A stretch of 64,000 bases of DNA from Arthrobacter sp. StoSoilB19 (GTDB taxonomy: Bacteria; Actinomycetota; Actinomycetes; Actinomycetales; Micrococcaceae), in assembly GCF_019977275.1 (NCBI RefSeq), contig NZ_AP024650.1, positions 1,612,001 to 1,676,000 of the forward strand, read 5' to 3'. Below are positions 1 to 8,192 of the stretch, one piece after another. The position numbers and the translations under genes were made by a program. The notes beneath the pieces are model-generated. The model was not told where the DNA came from. It saw only the letters and a list, made by a program, of their open reading frames with translations, and did not search any database. Every line of letters begins with the position of its first letter. Positions within the stretch are counted from its first letter, which is position 1.

Positions 1-276
1 CTTGGCCGTCTCGAAGAGGCCGGCTGCTCCCGCTACGTCGTGACCGACGTGACCAAGGACGGCACTCTGCAGGGCCCCAACGTCGAACTCCTCCGCCAGA
101 TGGTGGAAAAGACCGGCAAGCCGGTTGTGGCTTCCGGCGGCATCTCCAGCCTGGACGACCTGAAGGTCCTCCGGTCCCTGGTCCCGCTGGGCGTGGAAGG
201 CGCGATTGTGGGCAAGGCCCTGTACGCCGGAGCCTTCACGCTGCCCGAAGCCCTCGACGTCGCCGGCCGGCGCTGA
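1..276 (+). CDS. priA: Phosphoribosyl isomerase A (PriA/HisA), C-terminal part
   Basis: This is the last 91 codons of a (beta/alpha)8-barrel isomerase; the 5' part lies outside the window. The fragment contains the late-barrel catalytic segment [13 protein letters not shown], where the Asp is the expected general acid/base, and the C-terminal phosphate-binding segments VVASGGISS and [11 protein letters not shown]. In actinobacteria this single enzyme usually serves both histidine biosynthesis (HisA, ProFAR isomerisation) and tryptophan biosynthesis (TrpF, PRA isomerisation). The dual role is inferred from the phylum and cannot be tested on this fragment. The next gene starts 20 bp downstream, so co-transcription is likely. 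Confidence 0.9.
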   Translation, partial: LGRLEEAGCSRYVVTDVTKDGTLQGPNVELLRQMVEKTGKPVVASGGISSLDDLKVLRSLVPLGVEGAIVGKALYAGAFTLPEALDVAGRR

Positions 277-295
277 CCCGGCGGACATCGACCCC

Positions 296-1180
296 ATGCC
301 TAACGTCGAGGAGCCAGGGCGGCAGCCAGCACGCCAGCTGCCCGGACATATCGCGGCAGCCCTGTCCGGCGCTGGTGGCGCCACGGATTCGGCGGGCCAG
401 CCATGGGCAGGACGCAGCCTGGCCGGTGACGACGGCAGGATCCACAACTTCGAGGACGACGACGGAACGGCCGACGCCGGCTACCTCGCCGCCCTGGACG
501 CGCTCCGGCAAGGGGCAGGCGATGAAGCACGCGTCGTGGCCGCCCTGGCAACGGCCCGGGTCTTCATTCCGATTGTGGCGCAGCTGGCTGAAGAGTCGGA
601 AACAGCCCACGGACTGCACGCTGACAAGCAGGCGGACATGGCGCTGGTAACGCTGAAGGCGGCCGACGGCAGGACTGCCCTCCCCGCCTTCACCTCGGCC
701 GCCGCGCTGACCGCCTGGCATCCCCAGGCCCGGCCCGTCGCCGTGTACGCCGCGCGGGCTGCCCTCTCGGCAGTCGCCGAAGGCGCCGAGCTCCTGGTCC
801 TGGACCCGGGCGCCGACGTGACGTTCGTGGTGCGCCGTCCGGGGGTCTGGGCACTGGCAAAGCAGCACGACTGGACCCCCTCCTACAACGACCCCCAGCT
901 GGCCGATGAAATGGCGCGCGCAGCCTCCGGGTTCGCCGCCATCCGCAGCATTGGGCTTATGCCGGGCAGGGGAGTGGCTTCCAGTGCTGCCGATGGCGCA
1001 GTAGTCCCTGGCGGGGGTGCCGGGCCGGAACTTCAGGTGGTGCTGTACCTTGAGGACGGCCTGGACGCCGCCGGTGTCCAGAAACTGGTGGCCAACCTCC
1101 AGGCGGAGTGGTCGCGGAATGTATTGTTTGGGGAGCGCGTCGACTCCTTGGAAATCAAACTGAGGCGCGCTCCCGACTAG
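296..1180 (+). CDS. SseB family protein
   Basis: A 294-residue protein with an SseB-type domain at roughly residues 60-190: a helical start (YLAALDALRQ), the motif ARVFIPIVAQ, a strand-rich part ending in LPAFTSAAALTAWHP, and ELLVLDPGADVTFVVRR. An N-terminal stretch of about 50 residues is Gly/Ala/Pro-rich and probably unstructured. The C-terminal part contains VVLYLEDGLDAAGVQKLVANL, resembling the C-terminal extension of longer SseB proteins. The ATG at 296 was chosen because upstream starts overlap priA; there is no strong ribosome-binding site, so the start is uncertain. SseB domain proteins have no settled biochemical role; placement behind priA suggests co-transcription only. Confidence 0.75.
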   Translation: MPNVEEPGRQPARQLPGHIAAALSGAGGATDSAGQPWAGRSLAGDDGRIHNFEDDDGTADAGYLAALDALRQGAGDEARVVAALATARVFIPIVAQLAEESETAHGLHADKQADMALVTLKAADGRTALPAFTSAAALTAWHPQARPVAVYAARAALSAVAEGAELLVLDPGADVTFVVRRPGVWALAKQHDWTPSYNDPQLADEMARAASGFAAIRSIGLMPGRGVASSAADGAVVPGGGAGPELQVVLYLEDGLDAAGVQKLVANLQAEWSRNVLFGERVDSLEIKLRRAPD

Positions 1181-1237
1181 ACGCAGCCGGATGGGTGATC
1201 CCCGCCAGTGCTGCGGCATACCCTGAAGGACCGTTTC

Positions 1238-2533
1238 GTGAATTTCGCTCTCTACCGGGAGTTGCTCGCCGTCCGGCCAATCCGCCGGCTGCTGCTGGTT
1301 GGCATGATCGCCCGCATCCCGCACTCAGCGGCCGGGGTGCTCCTGACCCTGCACATCGTCCTCACCCTTGGCCAGGGCTATGCCGCGGCCGGTGCCGCCG
1401 CAGCGGTCATGACCATCGGTATTGCCCTGGGCGCCCCGTGGCGCGGCAGGCGCGTTGACACCGTAGGGTTGCGGACCGCACTCATCCCGTCCGTGATCTC
1501 GGAGACGCTGATCTGGTCTGTGGTGCCGCACGTGTCCTACCAGTGGCTCCTCCCACTGGTCTTCGTGGGCGGCCTGCTCACGCTGCCAATTTTCAGCGTG
1601 GTCCGGCAGTCCCTGGGCGTCCTGGCGGAGGGCGACCAGCGCCGCACCGCGTTCGCCCTGGACGCCATCACCACCGAAATGGTGTTCATGATCGGGCCGG
1701 CCGCCGGCGCCGTGGTGGCCACCAGTGGATTCACCGTTGCCGGGTTGACCGTGGTGGGCGTGGCCACGTCCCTGGCAGGGCTGTCCCTCATGTGGTTCAA
1801 CCCGCCCACCCGCAGTCCGGCGCAAACCGCCGAATGCGCCGGGGATGAGCAACATGCCGCGGAAGCCGCCGTGGTCGCCACCGCTCCGGCCCACGTCCAG
1901 GAAGCCGCCGCGGAACTGTCACCGGCCGGGACGGCCGGCCGTGCGGCAGAGGGACTGCGCGGAAGGCTGGCGGGCGGCTTCGCGTGGTTCACCGCAACGG
2001 TCGCGGCACTCTTTGCTGTTGCCGCCGGCGCCGGCATGGTCCTGAGCGGCACCGACGTTGGCATCGTTGCGGCGCTGGAAACCGGAGGGCGCCAGAGCGA
2101 GATCGGCATCGTGTTCGTCTTCTGGTGCGCCGCCTCGGTGGTGGGCGGACTCATCTACGGCGCCATGCACCGGCCCATCCCGCCTGTCATCCTGCTGCTG
2201 GGAATGGCGGCGCTGACGCTGCCCATGGCCTTCGCCCACGACACCTGGACGCTGGCACTGGTTTCCATCCTGCCCGGCCTGCTCTGCGCTCCCGTCCTCT
2301 CCGCAGCCTCCGAAAAGGTCGCGGACCTGGTGTCGGAGGAACGGCGCGGGGAGGCGATGGGCTGGTACGGCTCAGCCCTGACCGCCGGTGTTGCCCTCGG
2401 CTCGCCGCTGGCCGGCATCTTCATCGACCTCATGGGACCGTCCGGGGGTTTCGTTTCGGTTGGCGCCGCCGGCGTCGTGCTGTGCCTGGTGGGCCTGGCC
2501 CTCCAGCAGCGCCGCCGAAAAGCCGCCGCCTGA
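1238..2533 (+). CDS. Major facilitator superfamily transporter
   Basis: A 431-residue polytopic membrane protein with about 12 predicted hydrophobic helices in two halves, e.g. LLLVGMIARIPHSAAGVLLTLHI near the start and GSPLAGIFIDLMGP followed by a last helix near the end. A cytoplasmic Ala/Glu-rich linker of about 55 residues (roughly 200-250) separates the halves. GTG 1238 is preferred over GTG 1208 because GAAGGA lies 8 nt upstream of it. Substrate unknown; the two-half layout fits a drug or metabolite efflux MFS. It starts about 57 bp after the SseB gene and ends at a strong hairpin that separates it from the convergent DUF1844 gene. Confidence 0.8.
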   Translation: MNFALYRELLAVRPIRRLLLVGMIARIPHSAAGVLLTLHIVLTLGQGYAAAGAAAAVMTIGIALGAPWRGRRVDTVGLRTALIPSVISETLIWSVVPHVSYQWLLPLVFVGGLLTLPIFSVVRQSLGVLAEGDQRRTAFALDAITTEMVFMIGPAAGAVVATSGFTVAGLTVVGVATSLAGLSLMWFNPPTRSPAQTAECAGDEQHAAEAAVVATAPAHVQEAAAELSPAGTAGRAAEGLRGRLAGGFAWFTATVAALFAVAAGAGMVLSGTDVGIVAALETGGRQSEIGIVFVFWCAASVVGGLIYGAMHRPIPPVILLLGMAALTLPMAFAHDTWTLALVSILPGLLCAPVLSAASEKVADLVSEERRGEAMGWYGSALTAGVALGSPLAGIFIDLMGPSGGFVSVGAAGVVLCLVGLALQQRRRKAAA

Positions 2534-2607
2534 TATTTCCGTCCGCCGCGCTGAACGGCAGGTACGGAGTGGCCGGTCAAGCCCCGGGTGCTTTGCCTGG
2601 AAACGAC

Positions 2608-2643
2608 GACGGCGGGACGACCTTGAAAGGCCGTCCCGCCGTC
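2608..2643. terminator. Bidirectional terminator hairpin
   Basis: A 12-bp perfect stem, GACGGCGGGACG (2608-2619) and CGTCCCGCCGTC (2632-2643), with a 12-nt loop, between the convergent MFS gene and the DUF1844 gene. There is no long U tract, as is common in high-GC actinobacteria. Confidence 0.75.
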
Positions 2644-2668
2644 GGACGCTGCTTGGGTGGGTTCTTCC

Positions 2669-3055
2669 TTAGTTCACTGCGCCGGTGTACTTTTCGCCCG
2701 GGCCCTTGCCCGGTGCATCCGGAATCAGCGACTCTTCACGGAACGCCAGCTGGAGGGACCGCAGCCCATCGCGCAACGGTCCGGCGTGCTGCGAGCCGAT
2801 TTCGGGGGCAGCTGCCGTCACCAGACCGGCCAGGGCGGTGATCAGCTTCCGGGCCTCGTCCAGGTCCTTCAGCTCGGCCGCGTTGTCTTCTGCGGCCAGG
2901 CCAAGCTTTACCGCGGCTGCGCTCATGAGGTGCACGGCGGCCGTGGTGATGACCTCGATGGCGGGGACTTCCGAGATGTCCCGGATCTGTTGTGAAACGT
3001 CTGCGCCTGCGTCACCGGGCTCGAAGACGTACGAATTACTGTCTGAGGTGCTCAT
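2669..3055 (-). CDS. DUF1844 family protein
   Basis: A 128-residue acidic protein with the DUF1844 pattern: a conserved helical start (DISEVPAIEVITTAAVHLMS), then AAAVKLGLA, DLDEARKLITALAGLV and PLRDGLRSLQLAFRE. Found widely in actinobacteria directly next to infC, as here, but divergently transcribed from it. No catalytic motif is visible and no function is established. The start ATG at 3055 opens into a 359-bp intergenic region shared with the infC leader. The gene ends 25 bp from the terminator hairpin shared with the MFS gene. Confidence 0.8.
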   Translation of the reverse strand: MSTSDSNSYVFEPGDAGADVSQQIRDISEVPAIEVITTAAVHLMSAAAVKLGLAAEDNAAELKDLDEARKLITALAGLVTAAAPEIGSQHAGPLRDGLRSLQLAFREESLIPDAPGKGPGEKYTGAVN

Positions 3056-3414
3056 ACTGGTAAGCTTGACACAGACCGACTGGATGTCGTTATTTCAGAG
3101 ATTGTCCCAAACGATCAGGTTCCCAACAGCGCTTTTGCGGCGTTGACGGGAATTTTTTCTGTAGAATGGCTTCCAGTTTGCAAGCGGAGTTCTCTCCCAC
3201 CCGCGTCAGCCGCTGTCCCAGGCGTTCCTTTGGAACCTGCAGGGGACGTAAGGTTGCCGGGTATCTGGTTGGGCATGGACCGGCACACGCCGGGACTGTG
3301 TGCGTGCAGCCCTGACGGGGTTGCCGAGCCAACCTATCTGAGGCCTTCGATTGCTCCGGCAATTGGGGGCCTTCTCTATTTGCCGGACTCAACAACAAAC
3401 ACAGGAGCTTTAAC
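3056..3414 (+). promoter_or_regulatory. infC promoter and long 5' leader
   Basis: A 359-bp gene-free stretch between the divergent DUF1844 gene and infC. Possible promoter elements on the + strand are TTGACA (3066-3071) followed by TTATTT at 18 bp, and TAGAAT (3163-3168) without a well-spaced -35. From the second candidate a leader of about 240 nt would precede infC. It contains short inverted segments such as CCGGCACACGCCGG around 3280 and ends with the Shine-Dalgarno AGGAG (3403-3407). infC leaders in other bacteria mediate autoregulation by IF3 or L20; whether this one folds similarly is inference. Confidence 0.45.
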
Positions 3415-4464
3415 ATTAGCGAGCCAAGAATCAATGAGCGTATCCGCGTCCCCGAGGTGCGGCTGGTCGGCCCTGCAGGTGAACAGGTAGGAATCGTCCG
3501 TATTGAGGATGCCCTGCGACTGGCTGCCGAGTCCGACCTTGATCTCGTTGAAGTTGCACCTCAGGCGAAGCCTCCGGTGTGCAAGCTGATGGACTTCGGC
3601 AAGTACAAGTACGAGGCCGCGGTCAAGGCACGTGAGGCCCGGAAGAACCAGACGAACACTGTTCTGAAGGAAATCCGTTTCCGGTTGAAGATCGACACCC
3701 ACGACTACGAGACCAAGCGCGGCCACGCCCTGCGCTTCCTCGGTGCCGGGGACAAGGTCAAGGCCATGATCCAGTTCCGTGGCCGTGAGCAGCAGCGTCC
3801 GGAGATGGGCATCCGCCTGCTCCAGCGCTTCGCGGACGACGTCGCCGAAGTTGGCGTGGTGGAGTCCAGCCCCCGCATTGACGGCCGCAACATGGTCATG
3901 GTGGTTGGGCCGCTGAAGAACAAGGCTGAAGCCAAGGCTGAGGCACGGCGCGCCACGCAGCGGGCCGAGGCCAAGGCCCAGAACGAAGCCAAGGCTTCCG
4001 GACGCGTTGACACGTCCGGCGAGGACCAGGCCCCCTTGACGCAGTCACTGGCGGACCTGCTGCCCGAAGGTTTCACCGTCTCCACGGAGCCGGAGGCTGT
4101 AGCCGAGGACAACGCCCCCGCCGAGGCGCCCGCTGTTGCGGCACCTGAGCAGGAAGCTCCGAAGCAGGAAGCCCCCAAGGCTGCTGCGCCGAAGCAGGAA
4201 GCTCCGAAGCAGGAAGCCCCCAAGGCTGCTGCGCCGAAGCAGGAAGCTCCGAAGCAGGAAGCCCCCAAGGCTGCTGCGCCGAAGGCCGCTCCGGCTCCCA
4301 GGCCTGCAGCTGCCGCCAAGCCGGAAGCCGCCGCGCCGGCGGCACCGAAACCGGCCGCTGTGCCTGCACCACCCAAGCCGGTGGCCAGGCCTGCTGCGCC
4401 GAAGCCTGCTGCGCGCCCTGCCCCCAAGGCAGCGCCGAAGCCGGCCGGCAAGAAGACCAACTAG
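3415..4464 (+). CDS. infC: Translation initiation factor IF-3 with AUU start and long C-terminal tail
   Basis: IF-3 binds the 30S subunit, keeps subunits apart and proofreads start-codon selection. The N-domain begins [18 protein letters not shown] and contains [19 protein letters not shown] and [15 protein letters not shown]; the C-domain includes [16 protein letters not shown] and [12 protein letters not shown]. The conserved N-terminus is preserved only if translation starts at ATT (3415), 7 nt after AGGAG; the first GTG (3457) would remove 14 conserved residues. Total 349 residues against about 180 usually: everything after about residue 170 is a Lys/Ala/Glu then Ala/Pro/Lys-rich tail with three perfect 15-residue repeats. 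First gene of infC-rpmI-rplT. IF-3 sensitivity to non-standard starts makes AUU a likely autoregulatory device, as in E. coli. Confidence 0.93.
   Translation: MSEPRINERIRVPEVRLVGPAGEQVGIVRIEDALRLAAESDLDLVEVAPQAKPPVCKLMDFGKYKYEAAVKAREARKNQTNTVLKEIRFRLKIDTHDYETKRGHALRFLGAGDKVKAMIQFRGREQQRPEMGIRLLQRFADDVAEVGVVESSPRIDGRNMVMVVGPLKNKAEAKAEARRATQRAEAKAQNEAKASGRVDTSGEDQAPLTQSLADLLPEGFTVSTEPEAVAEDNAPAEAPAVAAPEQEAPKQEAPKAAAPKQEAPKQEAPKAAAPKQEAPKQEAPKAAAPKAAPAPRPAAAAKPEAAAPAAPKPAAVPAPPKPVARPAAPKPAARPAPKAAPKPAGKKTN
4150..4284 (+). repeat. Three perfect tandem 45-bp repeats inside infC
   Basis: Units at 4150-4194, 4195-4239 and 4240-4284 are identical, each encoding [15 protein letters not shown]. Each unit contains an internal near-duplication (QEAPK twice). 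Identity at third codon positions indicates recent expansion. Confidence 0.95.
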
Positions 4465-4581
4465 TTCACAGCTGCCGGGGTACGCCTCCGGCAGTCAGCA
4501 ACCAGCATGCTGCCCGCAGGGGTGGCTGCGCGATAGAACTGCGGCCCCCGGGCCTGCAGAAACGTAAGGAGATCGGTTCCC

Positions 4582-4776
4582 ATGCCGAAGATGAAGACCC
4601 ACAGTGGTGCTAAGAAGCGCTTCAAGCTGACCGGCAGCGGCAAGCTGCGCCGCCAGCAGGCCAACCGCCGCCACTACCTGGAGCACAAGTCCTCCCGCCT
4701 GACCCGCCGCCTTGCCGGCGACCGGATCGTCTTCAAGGGCGACGCCAAGGTCATCCGGAAGATGCTCGGCATCTAA
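4582..4776 (+). CDS. rpmI: 50S ribosomal protein L35
   Basis: A 64-residue basic protein with the full L35 signature: [21 protein letters not shown] at the start, then the Arg/His-rich [10 protein letters not shown] and a C-terminal [13 protein letters not shown]35 sits near the base of the 50S subunit on 23S rRNA. AAGGAG lies 13 nt upstream of the ATG. It is the second gene of the infC operon, 117 bp after infC; length is typical for the family. Confidence 0.98.
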   Translation: MPKMKTHSGAKKRFKLTGSGKLRRQQANRRHYLEHKSSRLTRRLAGDRIVFKGDAKVIRKMLGI

Positions 4777-4894
4777 TTTCCAAGTTCTATGAGGGGCCGC
4801 CGCCTGGCGGTCCGTCACCTGCCAAACAGCATTCTCAGGCCGCCGGTTCACCGGCAGTAGATGCTTGGGATCAGATTTTCGAAGGAGTACGCAC

Positions 4895-5284
4895 GTGGCA
4901 CGTGTGAAGAGGGCGGTCAACGCCCACAAGAAGCGCCGGGTTGTTCTTGAACGCGCAAAGGGTTACCGCGGACAGCGTTCGCGCCTGTACCGCAAGGCCA
5001 AGGAGCAGCTGCTGCACTCGTTTGTGTACAGCTACGGCGACCGCAAGAAGAAGAAGGGTGACTTCCGCCGCCTGTGGATCCAGCGCATCAACGCTGCGTC
5101 CCGCGCCAACGGCCTCACCTACAACCGCCTCATCCAGGGCCTGAAGGCCGCCGAGGTCGAGGTTGACCGCCGTATGCTGGCCGAGCTTGCCGTCTCTGAC
5201 GCCAACGCCTTCGCCGCGCTGGTCCAGGTGGCCAAGGACTCCCTTCCGGCAGACACCTCCGCCAAGAAGGCAGCCGCAGCCTAG
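4895..5284 (+). CDS. rplT: 50S ribosomal protein L20
   Basis: A 129-residue protein. The start is GTG at 4895 ([15 protein letters not shown]), placed after the strong site AAGGAG. The body has the expected basic N-terminal extension ([19 protein letters not shown]), the central [20 protein letters not shown] and the globular part [23 protein letters not shown]20 binds 23S rRNA early in 50S assembly and in several bacteria represses its own operon. A C-terminal extension of about 10 residues ([12 protein letters not shown]) exceeds the usual 115-120 residues. A GC hairpin follows the stop. Confidence 0.98.
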   Translation: MARVKRAVNAHKKRRVVLERAKGYRGQRSRLYRKAKEQLLHSFVYSYGDRKKKKGDFRRLWIQRINAASRANGLTYNRLIQGLKAAEVEVDRRMLAELAVSDANAFAALVQVAKDSLPADTSAKKAAAA

Positions 5285-5297
5285 GCAAGCAGCTTCC

Positions 5298-5315
5298 GCC
5301 CCTCGCCTGAGGGGC
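5298..5315 (+). terminator. Hairpin after rplT
   Basis: GCCCCTC (5298-5304), loop GCCT, GAGGGGC (5309-5315), 13 bp after the rplT stop. A short GC stem with no U tract; probable terminator or attenuator of infC-rpmI-rplT. Confidence 0.6.
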
Positions 5316-5343
5316 CCGTTCAGGAACTGGTGGCAGCAGCTAC

Positions 5344-5349
5344 TACAGT
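5344..5349 (+). promoter_or_regulatory. Putative -10 box, leaderless rRNA methyltransferase gene
   Basis: TACAGT ends 7 nt before the ATG at 5357, which places the expected transcription start on the initiation codon. No Shine-Dalgarno sequence is visible. Confidence 0.4.
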
Positions 5350-5356
5350 TTTCTAT

Positions 5357-6283
5357 ATGAACGAAACCGGGCGCCCGCAAGACCTTCCACTTTCCAACCC
5401 CCGAGCTGATCGGGTCAGGGATGTGGCAAAGCTTGCAGGGCGCCCGGTCCGTTTAAAGCGCGGGCAGTTCCTGGCCGAGGGCCCGCAGGCCGTCCGTGAA
5501 GCACTCAAGCTCCACCAGCAGCGTCTTGCGGCGGGAGGTCCCGGAGTAGTGACTGAGGTCTTCGCCAGCGAAAGCTGCCTTGACCGTTTTCCCGAATTTG
5601 AAGAGCTCTCCGAGGGCACCAGCGCACGGCTGGCCACGGATGAGGTCCTGGCAGCCATGGCGGACACCGTCAACCCGCAGGGGATAGTGGCGGTCTGCAG
5701 GTTTGTGGACGTGGCTCTGGCGGACGTGCTCGACGCCGGGCCCCGCCTGATTGCCGTGCTGTGCCAGGTGCGGGACCCGGGGAACGCGGGAACGGTCCTG
5801 CGTGCGGCCGATTCCGCCGGTGCCGACGCCGTGGTGTTCACGACGTCCAGCGTGGACATCTACAACCCCAAGGCCGTCCGGTCCACCGCAGGTTCGCTGT
5901 TCCACCTTCCGGTGGTGCTGGCCGCCGATCCCGCGGAACTCGCTGCAGCCTGCAAGGCCCGCGGCATCGGCATCCTTGCCGCCGACGGCTACGGGCAGCT
6001 GGACCTTGATGTCCTGCAGGACGAGAACGCCCGGCGCCGGCTCACCGGAACAGGGCCGGAGTCTGTGTACGACCTCGCCGGTCCCACGGCCTGGTTCTTT
6101 GGGAACGAGGCGCAGGGACTCTCCGCGGAGGAGCTGGAACTGGCCGACCACCGGGTGGCCGTTCCTGTCTACGGCGCCGCCGAGAGCCTCAACCTTGGGA
6201 CGGCGGCCACGGTATGCCTCTACGCCAGCGCCCGCTCCCAGCGCCGTGCGGCAGCTGCAGTGGGGCAGGAACAGGCCGGATAG
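5357..6283 (+). CDS. TrmH/SpoU family RNA 2'-O-methyltransferase
   Basis: A 308-residue SAM-dependent RNA ribose methyltransferase of the SPOUT class. An N-terminal substrate-binding domain (RVRDVAKLAGRPVRLKRGQF, FLAEGPQAVREAL) is followed by the knotted catalytic domain: motif 1 DPGNAGTVLRAADSAGAD with the catalytic Asn/Arg, motif 2 WFFGNEAQGLS, and motif 3 VPVYGAAESLNLGTAATVCLY. Such genes commonly follow rplT in actinobacteria, corresponding to the position of tsnR in M. tuberculosis, and methylate rRNA or occasionally tRNA. The exact target base cannot be told from the sequence. Start at 5357 is supported by the -10-like box 7 nt upstream. Confidence 0.88.
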   Translation: MNETGRPQDLPLSNPRADRVRDVAKLAGRPVRLKRGQFLAEGPQAVREALKLHQQRLAAGGPGVVTEVFASESCLDRFPEFEELSEGTSARLATDEVLAAMADTVNPQGIVAVCRFVDVALADVLDAGPRLIAVLCQVRDPGNAGTVLRAADSAGADAVVFTTSSVDIYNPKAVRSTAGSLFHLPVVLAADPAELAAACKARGIGILAADGYGQLDLDVLQDENARRRLTGTGPESVYDLAGPTAWFFGNEAQGLSAEELELADHRVAVPVYGAAESLNLGTAATVCLYASARSQRRAAAAVGQEQAG

Positions 6284-6328
6284 GGACGCGCCACGGCCGG
6301 GAACTTCGGGGAAAGGCCAGGGACCTTC

Positions 6329-6360
6329 TAAAAAAAGAAAGGCCCCGGAAGTCCGGGGCC
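6329..6360 (-). terminator. Intrinsic terminator of the GlsB gene
   Basis: Stem GGCCCCGGA (6341-6349)/TCCGGGGCC (6352-6360) with a 2-nt loop. Read on the minus strand it is followed by TTTCTTTTTTTAG, a classic U tract. Confidence 0.9.
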
Positions 6361-6385
6361 GATGGGGTGTTGGTAGACAGAGTGA

Positions 6386-6661
6386 TCAGGGTGCGCGGGT
6401 TGCTTTTCCGCGTCCGGTGACTGCTCCGTAGATGCCGGCGACAAGCAGGCCGCCGACGATAGCGAGAATCCAGGTGCCGAGGTCGAAGAAGGCAAGATCG
6501 CCCTTGTTGAACAGGAGGCTGCCAATCCAGCCGCCAACAATGGCACCGACGACACCGAGGATGAGGCTGGTGACCCAGCCGCCGCCGACCCGTCCGGGCA
6601 TAACGGCCTTAACGATGGCCCCGACTATGAGGCCCAAAATAATCCAAGCAAGAAAACCCAT
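6386..6661 (-). CDS. GlsB/YeaQ/YmgE family membrane protein
   Basis: A 91-residue protein of the transglycosylase-associated/GlsB family. It has three hydrophobic helices: MGFLAWIILGLIVGAIVKAV at the N-terminus, LILGVVGAIVGGWIGSLLF in the middle and GTWILAIVGGLLVAGIYGAVTG at the end, with the family's Gly-rich PGRVGGGWVTS loop. Members are stress-associated inner-membrane proteins of unknown mechanism. GGAGGAG lies 5 nt before the start. A small inverted repeat, CGGGATTAATAGTCCCG (6681-6697), lies about 20 bp upstream and could be an operator. Confidence 0.88.
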   Translation of the reverse strand: MGFLAWIILGLIVGAIVKAVMPGRVGGGWVTSLILGVVGAIVGGWIGSLLFNKGDLAFFDLGTWILAIVGGLLVAGIYGAVTGRGKATRAP

Positions 6662-6771
6662 GTCTCCTCCTTATTGTGACCGGGATTAATAGTCCCGATG
6701 AGGCTCAAGCTAACATAAGCCCCCTGCAAAGTCAGTAGCTCGGGTGACGGCGTTGCTGCATCGTTAGGACA

Positions 6772-6803
6772 GCGCGGGCCCCCGTTTTCGGGGCTCCGTG
6801 CGC
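6772..6803 (-). terminator. Terminator of the second MFS gene
   Basis: An imperfect GC stem (GCGCGGGCCCCCG, 6772-6784, with CGGGGCTCCGTGCGC, 6789-6803) around a TTTT loop, 6 bp past the stop of the minus-strand MFS gene. Confidence 0.6.
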
Positions 6804-6809
6804 ATAACC

Positions 6810-8018
6810 TCAGGCAGCCAGCGGCCTCTTGCGTTCGAGCAGGCCGCTGAGGAGCGCGACGCCGAAACCAAGGACGGCGAGGACGGCGCCGACCAGCGCC
6901 GGGGCAACAAAGCCCCACCCGAGGGCGATGACAAGGCCGCCGAGGAAGGCTCCCAGCGCGTTGGCGACGTTCAGCGCGGCATGGTTGAGGGAGGATGCCA
7001 GCGATGGGGCATCCGGCGAGGCGTCCAGCAGCCGGGTCTGCAGAGCGGGGATGAGCATGGAACCGGAAGCTCCCACCACAAACACCATGACCATGGCGCT
7101 CCACTGCCAGTGCGCCGCCACCGCATAGACCACCAGAGCCACGGCGATGGCAGGGAGGACCCGGTACAGGGTGCCCATGACGGATTTGTCAGCGAGCCTG
7201 CCGCCGACGACGTTCCCGGCCACCATGCCAAGACCGTAGAGCGCCACCACAAGGGGGATCAGGGTGGAGGGGATGCCGGCCACGGAGGTCATGGTGTGGG
7301 CGATGTAGGTATAGGTGGCGAAGAAGCCGCCGAAACCCACGATGCCCACCAGGAGTGCCAGCCATACCTGGAGCCGTTTGAGGGCCCCGAGCTCGCGCCG
7401 GATGCTCGCGTCGGAGTGGGCGTGCTGGAAGGGGACGAATTTCCACACCATGGCCAGTGCCAGCAGGCCGATGGCACCGACCAGGACAAACAGCAGGCGC
7501 CAGCCGAAGGTCTGTCCCAGCCAGGTGGCGAACGGTACTCCCACGACGTTGGAGACGCTGAGCCCGGCCATGACCATGGAGATGGCCCAACCGCGCCGTG
7601 TGGGCGGAACGAGGGAAGCCGCGATGACGGCTGCAACGCCGAAGAACGCTCCGTGCGGCAGGCCGGCGGCAAAGCGGGACACCAGCATCCAGCCATAGTC
7701 GGGGGCAACGAATGACGCCAGGTTGGCCACGGTAAAGAACAGCAGCAGCCCCAGCGCCAGTTTCTTGCGGGGGAGCCTGGCGCCGACGGCGGCCAGCAGC
7801 GGAGCGCCTACCACTACCCCCAGCGCATAGGCGGAGATCAGGTTGCCGGCCTGCGGAGTGGTAATTGCCAGGCCCTGCTCCACTTCCTTGAGCAGGCCCA
7901 TCATGGTGAACTCGGTGACGCCGATGCCTACGCCGCCCATGGCCAGGGCGAAAATCGCCATGCCGATGTTGGGGGTCGTGCTGCGGGTTGCCGTGGACGG
8001 GGAAAGAACGCTGCTCAT
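6810..8018 (-). CDS. MFS transporter, DHA1-like
   Basis: A 402-residue permease with 12 hydrophobic segments. It resembles the AraJ/PbuE-type drug:H+ antiporter-1 group: start IGMAIFALAMGGVGIGVTEF, motif A-like loop GARLPRKKLALG, and the antiporter-type helix GLPHGAFFGVAAVIAASLVP. A short cytoplasmic loop (FQHAHSDASIRRELGALKR) separates the halves. Start at 8018 is chosen because AGGA lies 4-5 nt upstream and the extra N-terminal residues of longer versions are not membrane-like. Substrate not predictable; homologues export sugars, purines or chloramphenicol-like drugs. Confidence 0.82.
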   Translation of the reverse strand: MSSVLSPSTATRSTTPNIGMAIFALAMGGVGIGVTEFTMMGLLKEVEQGLAITTPQAGNLISAYALGVVVGAPLLAAVGARLPRKKLALGLLLFFTVANLASFVAPDYGWMLVSRFAAGLPHGAFFGVAAVIAASLVPPTRRGWAISMVMAGLSVSNVVGVPFATWLGQTFGWRLLFVLVGAIGLLALAMVWKFVPFQHAHSDASIRRELGALKRLQVWLALLVGIVGFGGFFATYTYIAHTMTSVAGIPSTLIPLVVALYGLGMVAGNVVGGRLADKSVMGTLYRVLPAIAVALVVYAVAAHWQWSAMVMVFVVGASGSMLIPALQTRLLDASPDAPSLASSLNHAALNVANALGAFLGGLVIALGWGFVAPALVGAVLAVLGFGVALLSGLLERKRPLAA

Positions 8019-8180
8019 ATTCCTGCTTCTTGAAACGTGGGACTCGCAAGGGACGGATGCCACGGCAGTGGGGCAGGACGGTCCGGACAGTGTGGCAAAC
8101 CCCGGCTGGGCAGGACCTATTCCCGGCAGGAACTGTTCCTAAGGCGGGAATGCTGTTCCCGGACACTCCATTGTGGCCCA

Positions 8181-8186
8181 TAGAAT
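8181..8186 (+). promoter_or_regulatory. Putative -10 box, leaderless mutT
   Basis: TAGAAT ends 6 nt before the GTG start at 8193. The region upstream is shared with the divergent MFS gene. No clear -35 and no ribosome-binding site. Confidence 0.45.
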
Positions 8187-8192
8187 GACCCG

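Noticed and set aside
3144-3168. TTGACG...TAGAAT as the main infC promoter
   Set aside because: The spacer is only 13 bp, too short for a standard sigma-70-type promoter; listed only as a candidate -10.
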